From the NCBI GenBank assembly GCA_937919165.1, contig CALFPO010000077.1, forward strand, positions 1 through 28,597: a stretch of DNA of 28,597 bases. The letters run 5' to 3'. Source of the stretch: an uncultured Bacillota bacterium. Its GTDB lineage: Bacteria; Bacillota_I; Bacilli_A; Erysipelotrichales; Erysipelotrichaceae. Of this stretch, positions 16,361 through 23,915 are shown one piece after another. A model generated the notes under the pieces. That model saw only the letters and a program-made list of their open reading frames with translations. It searched no databases and was not told the DNA's origin. Within the stretch, counting starts at the first letter, position 1, and each line of letters opens with the position of its first letter. The position numbers and the translations under genes are program-made.

Positions 16361-17251
16361 TCAGTCTTCATAGTAGACCGTATCGATCTGCTTGAAGACC
16401 ATGATCTGAAACAGTTCTCCCGCGTAGCCCGATATGCATGTCTGCAAGGTCAAGGTCCTATCATCTCCCGTGATCTTGACGCCGGTATCATAATAGGCTC
16501 TTCCCTTGGCGGCCTTCATGTATATGTCGCCATAGCCTGGGTCGTCATTGCCATCGAAGGTCTGATTGTAGTCAGTGCGATAGTATTGGCAATTGTTGGC
16601 GCAATTCTCATTATAGATGTCGTATTCATAGACAATCGCCAGTTCATATCTTCTTATCTCGTTGTCAAGCACAACGCTGACATACTTGTTGTCCTCGTAG
16701 TTTTCCTTGTCAAGAAGCTTCTCTAGCGGCGTAAAGGCCTTGGACCTTGATGGATCGTGACCGCCGGCTTCCGAGAAGTGATGTCCATATATGATGATGT
16801 TCTGGTCGCTCAGGTAGTTTCGATAATCCATGAATACCGAACCGCCATGGTCATTGTAGTCGTATTCCATGGTCTTCCAATAGGTCCAGATATAGACATC
16901 GTTTCCGCATAGTCCTGTGAAGTCATTGACGATTCTGCCGTTCTCGCTATAGAACCTGTAAGGTTCGCCATTGTCCTTGTAGCAGGAAGTGGCCTGCACA
17001 AAGCTTTGATTTATGAGCCCTGAATCGAAGATGATCTCTCCCACATAGTCTTCATTGATGGACTTGTTCTCAAGCCATAGCTTGCGCAGTTCTTCATCCA
17101 TCCTATTGATGACAGGCTGCGGTTCTTGCTGCGGCACATCAACATTCTCCGGCTCTTTCTTCAATGAAGGAAGCAATACAAAAAGTCCAATAAGCACAGC
17201 TACCGCAAGAAATACGATTGAAGTAATTAATCCTTTAGTTCTCTTTTTCAT
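16361..17251 (-). CDS. Class B-like sortase
   Basis: The 296-residue product has a single N-terminal membrane helix (about 7-28) and a sortase domain. His157 in IIIYGHHF and Cys272 in LTLQTC match the catalytic His and Cys of sortase B. The third residue, an Arg about eight positions after the Cys (as in NGRFVV), seems to be Leu280 in GELFQIMVF. Sortases cut a C-terminal sorting signal and join the protein to peptidoglycan. No LPXTG-type signal is visible in the window. The ATG overlaps the stop of the VanY-like gene as ATGA; the frame can be extended 12 bases to a TTG but the ATG is preferred. The gene lies between two other cell-surface genes. Confidence 0.85.
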   Translation of the reverse strand: MKKRTKGLITSIVFLAVAVLIGLFVLLPSLKKEPENVDVPQQEPQPVINRMDEELRKLWLENKSINEDYVGEIIFDSGLINQSFVQATSCYKDNGEPYRFYSENGRIVNDFTGLCGNDVYIWTYWKTMEYDYNDHGGSVFMDYRNYLSDQNIIIYGHHFSEAGGHDPSRSKAFTPLEKLLDKENYEDNKYVSVVLDNEIRRYELAIVYEYDIYNENCANNCQYYRTDYNQTFDGNDDPGYGDIYMKAAKGRAYYDTGVKITGDDRTLTLQTCISGYAGELFQIMVFKQIDTVYYED

Positions 17252-18252
17252 TCCACATAACAAGCGTAGTATTCATCAAATGTGATGCCAAGCTCGCTTA
17301 TCTGCTTGGCAGCATCCTTGCCGACATATCTGATCTGCCATGGCTCAGCCTGATATCCCGTGATATCGACCTTCTCTTGCGTATAGCGGATTATGAAGCC
17401 ATATTTGACGCAGTTTTCATTCAGCCATTTAGAGGCATCGGTAAGATAGAAATCGTCAAGGCTATAGCCAGGAATGGATACATCAAGGCACAGGCCTGAC
17501 TGATGTTCAGAATGTCCAGGTCTTGCCGAATAGGTATCGACGTTCTGCTGAGTATCTGATCTGAGATACTTTTTGTATAAACCATCCTGATAGTCATAGG
17601 AACGGTAAGCCGATACCACCTGCAGATCGTATCCCTTCTCACGTGCCTCACGATACAATTCGCGATATGCTTCGTAGACCTCTTCTCTAAGCGATCCTTT
17701 GCCATAGCTAGGATCAATATCCACCAGATCATCTGGCTCATAGTCAGCAGGCAGCTGATGGTATTTGTTCACAAGGACCAGGTAATTCTTGGATAGGTCC
17801 GCTATCTCTATTTCGCTGTACATAGGCATATAGCGTTTGGTGTTGACGTATTCGATCGTCTCTCTGGCGCTTTCGTATTCATCGATATAGCGCAGATAGA
17901 GTCTTTCGTTCTTTTCTATGAAGAAGTCGTTTTCATACAGTTCACCTAGCTTAGAAGCGTTATTCGAGTTGATGATGCCCTCATTGACGAACTTGATCAT
18001 CAGCCTATCATCCAGCTGGCCATAGTAGGTGATGTATTTATCAAGCTTCCCTTCACGGAAATTCTCCATATGTATCAGTTTGACATAGTCATCATGATAG
18101 GCATCAAGAAAAAGTCCCTGCGTATCCTCATTGAAGCCCATGATCATCTCTATGTCTTCTGGCGTATAGCCCAGCTCCTCCAGAATCTTGTCATTGGACT
18201 TCTGGCATCCGCATAGACATATAAGCAGCAACAAAACAATAATCTTCTTCAT
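17248..18252 (-). CDS. VanY-like (M15B) D-Ala-D-Ala carboxypeptidase lipoprotein
   Basis: The 334-residue lipoprotein has lipobox LCGC (Cys16), a helical region (about 20-165) and a C-terminal M15B domain (about 190-325). The motif SEHQSGLCLD supplies zinc ligands His250 and Asp257, and Arg217 in SAYRSYD is conserved. The final motif, normally EPWH, reads EPWQ here: Glu303 remains, but the third zinc ligand is Gln306 (codon CAG). VanY-type enzymes remove the terminal D-Ala from peptidoglycan stems outside the cell. The ATG at 18252 lies 1 base after the 31-aa gene and has no clear ribosome site, suggesting coupling. The neighbours ddl and murF make the D-Ala-D-Ala end this family acts on. Activity is uncertain given the Gln. 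Confidence 0.85.
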   Translation of the reverse strand: MKKIIVLLLLICLCGCQKSNDKILEELGYTPEDIEMIMGFNEDTQGLFLDAYHDDYVKLIHMENFREGKLDKYITYYGQLDDRLMIKFVNEGIINSNNASKLGELYENDFFIEKNERLYLRYIDEYESARETIEYVNTKRYMPMYSEIEIADLSKNYLVLVNKYHQLPADYEPDDLVDIDPSYGKGSLREEVYEAYRELYREAREKGYDLQVVSAYRSYDYQDGLYKKYLRSDTQQNVDTYSARPGHSEHQSGLCLDVSIPGYSLDDFYLTDASKWLNENCVKYGFIIRYTQEKVDITGYQAEPWQIRYVGKDAAKQISELGITFDEYYACYVE

Positions 18253-18253
18253 G

Positions 18254-18349
18254 CTATCTGAAAGCCGCTGCCGCAAAAGGCAGTACAGCAATCACCCCCA
18301 TAAAAACAATCAGTACTATGATCACTATCTTTCGTGTAGTCGCTCTCAT
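18254..18349 (-). CDS. 31-residue single-pass membrane peptide between ddl and the VanY-like gene
   Basis: The frame encodes MRATTRKIVIIVLIVFMGVI followed by AVLPFAAAAFR and a TAG stop: a basic start, then about 20 hydrophobic residues. The ATG directly follows the ddl stop (TAGATG) and the stop is 1 base before the VanY-like ATG. The gap between the two genes is therefore almost wholly this frame. AAGGA lies 12 bases upstream, inside the end of ddl, which is slightly far. In size and layout it resembles small Firmicute membrane peptides such as Prli42, but I cannot claim homology. Confidence 0.65.
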   Translation of the reverse strand: MRATTRKIVIIVLIVFMGVIAVLPFAAAAFR

Positions 18350-19537
18350 CTATTTTCTGTATCCTTCCAATATGTTGGTGTCGAAGGAATAAGTCTTTTT
18401 CTCCTTCTTGGCGAATCTATTCAGGGCATTCTTTATCAGCATATCGCATTCCTTGTCAAATTCGATGCCTACCTCTTTCCAGAGATAGAAAGCCAGTGAA
18501 CCAGGAATGGTATTTATCTCATTGCAGTAGACTTTGCCAGTCTTCTTGTCGATCATGAAATCGATCCTTACGCAGCCATTGGCATTGAGCGCCCTGAAGG
18601 CCTTCAGAGCGGTATCCTCAATGGTTTCCTTCTGCTTCTTGGTCAGTTCGGCAGGAACCTTTCTGACTGTGGAAGCCATGCCCTTGGAAGCGCCCTTGGC
18701 AGCTGCAGGCTTGGAACCAATCTTCTTGGCACCCTTTGATCCACCATTAGGATTGTATTTCTTGTCGAAATCCAGGAAACCGTTTGTGACCTCCTCAATG
18801 GCGCTTACTTCAGCCTTATCGAGGGATCCCATTACCGCAATGTTCACTTCCTTGAGATTCTCGATCATATCCTCAACCACAACCTTGAAGTCGTACTTCA
18901 GGCATTCGCTGATCTTTTCCTTGAATTCCTTCTGGGTCTTGATGACCTCGATGCCTATCGATGATCCAAGGTTGGCAGGCTTGGCGATCAGCGGGAAGCC
19001 GATCTTCTTGGCCTTGTCCAGATACTCTTTGTATCCGTCTTCAAAATCATAGCTGTAGACCACGAAATAGTCGACCATCGGAATATCCTCAGCCTTGAAT
19101 ATATCCTTCATGGCAGCCTTGTCTTGGCCTAATGCGCCGCCCAAAACATCGCACGATGTATATGGCAGATCCAGCATCTGCAGATAGCCTGCCAATGATC
19201 CATCTTCGACATTGGTCCCATGGACAACCGGAAAAGCCACATCGATATAGTCTGTCTTCTTGAACAGGCCATCGACAGGCCTTATTGCCACTCTATTGCC
19301 ATCCTTGTATAGAGATACTCTATCAAGATGCTTATCCGGATCCTTGACGATATCCGCATAGTTGCCGATGTCCATCAAAGCAGCTCCGCTATAGAAATTG
19401 TTGTCTTTCGAGATATAGACCGGAACGACATCATACTTTTCCTTATCCAAAGCGTTGATGGCCTGATTGGCGCTTATGCAGCTGATTTCATGTTCGGTGG
19501 ACTTACCGCCGAAGAATACTCCAACTCTGATTTTCAT
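18350..19537 (-). CDS. ddl: D-alanine--D-alanine ligase with Lys/Ala/Gly-rich insertion
   Basis: This 395-residue ATP-grasp enzyme joins two D-alanines for the MurF reaction. Signatures include FFGGKSTEHEIS at the start, HGTNVEDGSLAG, KPANLGSSIGI and CNEINTIPGSLAFYLW. Tyr261 in DFDKKY sits where D-Ala-specific ligases have Tyr, so a vancomycin-type D-Ala-D-Lac product is unlikely. The stretch about 262-288 (GGSKGAKKIGSKPAAAKGAS and onward) is an unusually long, low-complexity form of the omega-loop region and makes the protein longer than the usual 310-370 residues. The ATG 19537 has AGAGAGG upstream; a frame opening at 19579 would run back into murF. It follows murF after 13 bases. Confidence 0.95.
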   Translation of the reverse strand: MKIRVGVFFGGKSTEHEISCISANQAINALDKEKYDVVPVYISKDNNFYSGAALMDIGNYADIVKDPDKHLDRVSLYKDGNRVAIRPVDGLFKKTDYIDVAFPVVHGTNVEDGSLAGYLQMLDLPYTSCDVLGGALGQDKAAMKDIFKAEDIPMVDYFVVYSYDFEDGYKEYLDKAKKIGFPLIAKPANLGSSIGIEVIKTQKEFKEKISECLKYDFKVVVEDMIENLKEVNIAVMGSLDKAEVSAIEEVTNGFLDFDKKYNPNGGSKGAKKIGSKPAAAKGASKGMASTVRKVPAELTKKQKETIEDTALKAFRALNANGCVRIDFMIDKKTGKVYCNEINTIPGSLAFYLWKEVGIEFDKECDMLIKNALNRFAKKEKKTYSFDTNILEGYRK

Positions 19538-19550
19538 TCTATTTACCTCT

Positions 19551-21146
19551 CTATACATTGAAGGCATCCGGCAAGTCATTCTCTAGCAGAATCGTATCAT
19601 TCTTGGAGAAATGGCTATACAGATAGCTGAATGCTTCATTTATGTTCTTGCAGACAATGACGTTGTTCATATCGAAACCTGATTCCTCAAGACCTTCATA
19701 TATGGTTGTGGTCTGTTTCTGACCTACCAGCACAACATGATCGGCCTTGCCTTTCATGTATCTGCCGAAATCCCTGTTTGTCTCATCTTCTTCGCTTCCC
19801 AGATCGATCATGCCAGGAGTGACGATGATTCTGTTTCCAGGCATCAGCGACAATACATCAAGAGACTGCTTGGAACCGACCGGATTGGCGTTGAAGGCGT
19901 CATCGATGAAGGTGTAGCCGTTGATGTTCTTGACTTCCAGACGATGTTCGATCTGTCTGATGTTCTCGACATTCCTGACGATCTTCTTGATGTCGATGCC
20001 AAGTTCTAGGCCGATGGCGATGCCCAGCATGATATTGCCGATGTTATGTCTTCCAAGCAGGGATGTCGTGAAGCGATAGTCCTTGCCTTTGATGCGGACG
20101 GTGAACTGCGATCCATCCTTGGTGTATTTGATTTTTTTGGCCACATAGTCAGCTACGGTATCATCGGTTCCTACCGTAATGATGCGGCAATCGTTATTGA
20201 TCTTGTAGTTACGGATATGTTCATTATCCACGTTGATGAAGCCTACGCCATCGCTTGGAAGCATCTCGATTTCCTTCATCTTCTCAGCAATTATGTTTTC
20301 AAGACTGTGGAAGGTATTCAGATGCTGTTTGCCGATGGAAGTGACGACCCCAAATCTTGGCTTAACGAAATCCATCAGATAGGAGATGTCATTGACCTTG
20401 TCCGCGCCCATCTCGCATACGAAGACCTCATGGGTAGGCTTAAGCATCTCCCTGACGGTTCTGGTGATGCCCATCGGGGTGTTGTATGAAGCAGGAGTGA
20501 TCAAAGTATAGAAGTCATCATCGATGATATCGCTGATGATGTTCTTGGTGGAAGTCTTGCCATAAGACCCGGTGATGCCGATGGTCAAAAGATTCTTTGA
20601 GGAAGAAAGGATGTTTCTTGCCTCGTTCTCGTAGTACTTCTTGACCCTATTCTCGATAGGCATCGTCAATATGGCCATCACATAGATCATCAGATATGGC
20701 ATATAGACGGCACACACAGAAGCCACCCATAGAGGCATTATCAGCAGGACGGCATACATGAATATGGCCATCAGGATAAACATGAAGATGATCTGTCTTA
20801 CGACTCTGGCTGTGATGTTCAGGTCCTTGATATAGACCTTTCTTGTTTCCCTTATCAGCAGATAGATCGCAAAGCCAACGGTCGCCATCAGTATCAGCAT
20901 CTCAAACACAAGAGGATTCTTCCTGATGAATAGCGACATCAGAATGACGAAAGCCAGATAGACAAGAACTGGCGAATAGTGCAGGTTGTTTCTGTTGAAG
21001 AGCCACTTGCTGTAGCGATACAGCTCATATCTGTTCTGCTGGAACATATGCAGCGCATTCTTGCAGAACACAAAAGACAGCGACAGATATATCAATGTCG
21101 TGAATATCATTACCGCAATCACAATTCTTTCAATATCAAGCATCAT
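19551..21146 (-). CDS. murF: MurF-type ligase with N-terminal multi-pass membrane domain
   Basis: MurF adds D-Ala-D-Ala to UDP-MurNAc-tripeptide. This 531-residue form has the central Mur ligase domain with P-loop GITGSYGKTST (190-200), EMGADKVNDI, the motif SIGKQHLNTFHS and the NIMLGIAIGLELGI segment. The C-terminal domain contains FIDDAFNANPVGS. Residues about 1-165 are instead hydrophobic, with about 5-6 predicted membrane helices, and replace the usual N-terminal UDP-MurNAc-binding domain. The start MML has AGGA 7 bases upstream; the second ATG (21143) is possible. It overlaps the alpha/beta hydrolase gene by 11 bases and leads directly into ddl, its substrate supplier. The MurF label follows from motifs and ddl; a related Mur ligase such as MurT is less likely. 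Confidence 0.85.
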   Translation of the reverse strand: MMLDIERIVIAVMIFTTLIYLSLSFVFCKNALHMFQQNRYELYRYSKWLFNRNNLHYSPVLVYLAFVILMSLFIRKNPLVFEMLILMATVGFAIYLLIRETRKVYIKDLNITARVVRQIIFMFILMAIFMYAVLLIMPLWVASVCAVYMPYLMIYVMAILTMPIENRVKKYYENEARNILSSSKNLLTIGITGSYGKTSTKNIISDIIDDDFYTLITPASYNTPMGITRTVREMLKPTHEVFVCEMGADKVNDISYLMDFVKPRFGVVTSIGKQHLNTFHSLENIIAEKMKEIEMLPSDGVGFINVDNEHIRNYKINNDCRIITVGTDDTVADYVAKKIKYTKDGSQFTVRIKGKDYRFTTSLLGRHNIGNIMLGIAIGLELGIDIKKIVRNVENIRQIEHRLEVKNINGYTFIDDAFNANPVGSKQSLDVLSLMPGNRIIVTPGMIDLGSEEDETNRDFGRYMKGKADHVVLVGQKQTTTIYEGLEESGFDMNNVIVCKNINEAFSYLYSHFSKNDTILLENDLPDAFNV

Positions 21147-21897
21147 AATCTTTTCCTAAGAAAGCCTCCAGAACCCTATTGAATCTTTGAGCCTCATTGA
21201 TATAGGCATAATGGTCATCATTTTCGAATACCACCAGTGCTGCATCAGGCATGAGCTTTTCCATCATCTTGCCCTTGGCTACCGGTGTAGCCGTATCGTT
21301 TTCGCCGAATACCAGCAGCGTTTCGCATTTCACATCCTTAAGTATCGGCGTCACATCATCATTGACGACCTTGACGAAGGTGCTTCTCATCACCCCGCTT
21401 GTGTTGCGGTAATCTTCAGACCCGACATTCTTTTCAAGCCTTTGCTTCAGAGAAGAGAAGATGCCAAGCGACAGGATCTTCTTGGAAAGCTTGTATGAAT
21501 ATGTCCTGATATACCACATCAGGCTTCTCTTGTCCCTTATTCCGGCAGCTCCGGTAAGCACCATCTTGTAGGCGCCGTACTTGTAGGCATAGCGTACCGC
21601 TACCCTGCAGCCGAAGGAATGGGCTATGAATATCGGATTGTCGATCTTGTTTGCTGCACAGAAGTCATGAAGAGCTTCCATATAGTCTTCAACCGACCAT
21701 GGCTCATTGGATTCCTCGCTTTTGCCGAAACCTGGAAAGTCAATGTTGTATACCACAAAATGTGTTTTCAAAAAATCCGCAATGAAAGCCATCATCTCGG
21801 TGTTCTGTCCCCAGCCATGAAGCAGAACAACCTTCTTGCCTTTCTTTCCGCTTTTCTCAAAATACATCTTTACGCCTTTGACATCGCAGAAGCTCAT
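21136..21897 (-). CDS. Alpha/beta-fold hydrolase
   Basis: The 253-residue product is a complete single-domain alpha/beta hydrolase without a signal peptide. The oxyanion motif is LLHGWGQN, the nucleophile Ser94 in IAHSFG, the acid Asp201 in FGENDTATP and the His229 in ENDDHYAYI. Substrate is unknown; members include esterases and C-C bond hydrolases. The ATG overlaps the histidine kinase stop as ATGA. A TATAAT box ends 6 bases before the ATG; the nearest purine run (AAGAAGGG) is about 12 bases away. Its conserved-looking place between a two-component system and murF suggests an envelope role, but that is inference from neighbours. Confidence 0.85.
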   Translation of the reverse strand: MSFCDVKGVKMYFEKSGKKGKKVVLLHGWGQNTEMMAFIADFLKTHFVVYNIDFPGFGKSEESNEPWSVEDYMEALHDFCAANKIDNPIFIAHSFGCRVAVRYAYKYGAYKMVLTGAAGIRDKRSLMWYIRTYSYKLSKKILSLGIFSSLKQRLEKNVGSEDYRNTSGVMRSTFVKVVNDDVTPILKDVKCETLLVFGENDTATPVAKGKMMEKLMPDAALVVFENDDHYAYINEAQRFNRVLEAFLGKDYDA

Positions 21898-23237
21898 GAT
21901 TCAATTATACCCTTCTTGGTGCTCTTTTTCTTAGTCGGTCTCTTCATCTTCTTATCGGTATATACCCTGAAAACGACCCCATCAGCCATATTCTCGCCAG
22001 TTGCCACATAGCCATAGGTATCGCATACCTTCTTGATGATCGAAAGACCCAATCCAAACTTGCCCTTGGTGCCCTTCTCATATGGCTTGAAGAGCTTATC
22101 CAGCCTTTCGGCCTCGATGGCTTCGCCATCATTGAAGACTTCCAGAAGATTCTTCTCCAGACTGATCTCTACCCTGGTCTTGGCATAGCGCAGGGCATTG
22201 TCCAGCAGATTCTCGACCACAACGCGCCAAGGTTCCTCTTCGCCATGGAAGAAGACATCCTCATCGATGTTGGCGATGATTTTGATGTCATTGCGCAGAA
22301 CCTTACAGTCAAGCAGAGCCTTCCTGACGATCGGCGCCATATCAAGATTGAGTATCTCTTCCCCATCATCGGTAAGATAACCCAGCTTGTTGTAGGTGAT
22401 GAGCGAATAGACCTTCTTCTCTAGACGGTCGGCATTCTCGCCGATGACATCGACGCTCTTCTCCAAGGTATCGTAAGGATAGATGCCATCCTTGATCGAT
22501 TCCGAATAGGACTTGATGGTCGCAATCGGCGTCTTGAGGTCATGCGAAATGTTCTGAATCATCTCATCACGGATCTGCTGCTGTCTTGACAGTTCATCAT
22601 TCATGCTGGTAAGAGCCTCGGCAACCTCGCCTATCTCATCATAGCGATTGACCGCAAGCGTAGCCTTGTCGCCGGTCTTTACCTTGTTTATGTAGCTGAT
22701 GATCATGTTCAATGGCCTGATAAGCGACATCACCCACAGCATAATCAAGGCAATCAAACCCATGACCACATAGAAGGTGACATTTATGACGCCATTGGAA
22801 AGCGCAGTCTTGAACTCATCACGGAAATCGTTTTCCGCAATGGAAACAAGCTTAAAGTCCTCATCAAAAGTCGTTATCGAATAGACAATGGACAGGTTGT
22901 CATAGATGAAGCTTCCATCATATGAGGTTTCCACAATATCAGGATCGATCATCTTCAGCATATCCTCATATTCATCAGGAATCTTGTTGAGGTAGCGTCC
23001 TGAGGAAGCCGAATAGACAAAATGCACAATATTGTTGTCATCATCGACTCTGGTATCGATGTATTCGTTCTGTGAACGATGGATATAGACATACATCTGC
23101 GAATTTACGAATGTATCGATGTTCTTGTTCAGATAGGTCAGCACAAAGAAAACCAGAATCGAAGTCGTCAAAAAGACAATCGACAAGAATTGCTGAATAA
23201 GGGAAAAATTGGAAAGCCAGATCCTTAATCTTTTCAT
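21894..23237 (-). CDS. Sensor histidine kinase
   Basis: The 447-residue product has membrane helices at about 13-36 and 152-173 flanking an extracellular sensor of about 115 residues, then HAMP (about 174-225). The HisKA domain carries the phosphorylated His232 (SHDLKTPIAT) and is followed by a HATPase domain (NLLDNALRYAKT; GKFGLGLSIIKKV). The tail is Lys-rich. It should autophosphorylate and pass phosphate to the regulator encoded just before; the start overlaps that gene by 4 bases (ATGA). The signal is unknown; cell-wall stress is a guess from its location between glmM and murF. Confidence 0.93.
   Translation of the reverse strand: MKRLRIWLSNFSLIQQFLSIVFLTTSILVFFVLTYLNKNIDTFVNSQMYVYIHRSQNEYIDTRVDDDNNIVHFVYSASSGRYLNKIPDEYEDMLKMIDPDIVETSYDGSFIYDNLSIVYSITTFDEDFKLVSIAENDFRDEFKTALSNGVINVTFYVVMGLIALIMLWVMSLIRPLNMIISYINKVKTGDKATLAVNRYDEIGEVAEALTSMNDELSRQQQIRDEMIQNISHDLKTPIATIKSYSESIKDGIYPYDTLEKSVDVIGENADRLEKKVYSLITYNKLGYLTDDGEEILNLDMAPIVRKALLDCKVLRNDIKIIANIDEDVFFHGEEEPWRVVVENLLDNALRYAKTRVEISLEKNLLEVFNDGEAIEAERLDKLFKPYEKGTKGKFGLGLSIIKKVCDTYGYVATGENMADGVVFRVYTDKKMKRPTKKKSTKKGIIES
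21904..21909 (-). promoter_or_regulatory. -10-like box before the alpha/beta hydrolase start
   Basis: The minus strand reads TATAAT inside the last codons of the histidine kinase gene, then 6 bases, then ATG. The spacing equals that at rqcH, dut and the glucosaminidase-like gene. Since it also encodes residues of the kinase, it may be chance. Confidence 0.3.
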
Positions 23238-23887
23238 CCTAATCTATAGCCAAAACCATATATAGTCTGGATACTCAGGTCAGGCATCTTTTTTCTCAAC
23301 CTGCGTAGTGTATCATCAACGACACGGTCTGAACCAAAATAGTTCTCGTCCCACACCTTGCCCAATATCTGTTCCCTAAGGAAAGCTGTGCCGCGGTTCT
23401 TCACAAACAGCATCAGCAGATCGAATTCCTTGGTGGTAAGATCGATAGCCTTGCCGTTCTTGTTTACGGTACGCTTATTTTCATCTATCTGGTAGCCATC
23501 CACTTCGATGTATTCGACATTCCTATAGACTCTCTGGATAATCTTGTTGATTCTTAGAACCAGTTCCTTTGGCGAGAATGGCTTGGTTATATAGTCATCA
23601 GATCCCTTCTCCAGACCGATGATGCGATCGAATTCCTTGTCACGAGCCGACATGAACACAACCGGAACGTTGCTGTTGCGGTTCTTGATCTCTTCAATCA
23701 GGTCGAAGCCGCTCTTGTCGTCCAGCATGATATCAAGGATCCACAGATCGCAATCCTTGTCGATATCGGCATAAGCACCATCATAGGTAAGATAGGAGTT
23801 GACCATGTAGCCCTCCTTCTCCAGATACGACTTGACCAGTTCATTCAGATCTTTTTCATCTTCCACAATGTTGATTATCTTTTTCAT
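23234..23887 (-). CDS. OmpR-family response regulator
   Basis: The 217-residue product has a receiver domain (1-115) with Glu9/Asp10, phosphorylation site Asp52 (ILDIML) and Lys102 (DYITKPFSPKEL). A winged-helix DNA-binding domain follows (about 125-217, TTKEFDLLMLFV and RVVDDTLRRLRKK). It pairs with the adjacent kinase. It begins 28 bases after glmM; almost all of that gap is a perfect inverted repeat, and the ribosome site is weak and lies within its 3' arm. DNA targets are not predictable here. Confidence 0.94.
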   Translation of the reverse strand: MKKIINIVEDEKDLNELVKSYLEKEGYMVNSYLTYDGAYADIDKDCDLWILDIMLDDKSGFDLIEEIKNRNSNVPVVFMSARDKEFDRIIGLEKGSDDYITKPFSPKELVLRINKIIQRVYRNVEYIEVDGYQIDENKRTVNKNGKAIDLTTKEFDLLMLFVKNRGTAFLREQILGKVWDENYFGSDRVVDDTLRRLRKKMPDLSIQTIYGFGYRLG

Positions 23888-23895
23888 AGCTTTAT

Positions 23896-23913
23896 CTCTT
23901 TTTCCAAAAAGAG
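23896..23913. repeat. AT-rich inverted repeat between glmM and the response regulator
   Basis: CTCTTTTT (23896-23903) and AAAAAGAG (23906-23913) are perfect inverted repeats with a 2-base centre. In the minus-strand RNA the hairpin covers the only purine-rich stretch before the regulator's ATG. There is no U-tract after it, so a terminator is unlikely. Confidence 0.45.
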
Positions 23914-23915
23914 GC

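Noticed and set aside
16142..16726. 194-codon hydrophobic plus-strand open frame opposite the sortase and the surface-protein start
   Set aside because: It is antisense to two supported genes; the Val/Ile-rich composition is what the reverse of Asp/Tyr-rich coding gives.
18350..19537. Vancomycin-resistance-type ligase next to a VanY-like gene
   Set aside because: The ligase keeps the Tyr typical of D-Ala-D-Ala ligases and no vanH or vanX is present, so this is a housekeeping ddl.
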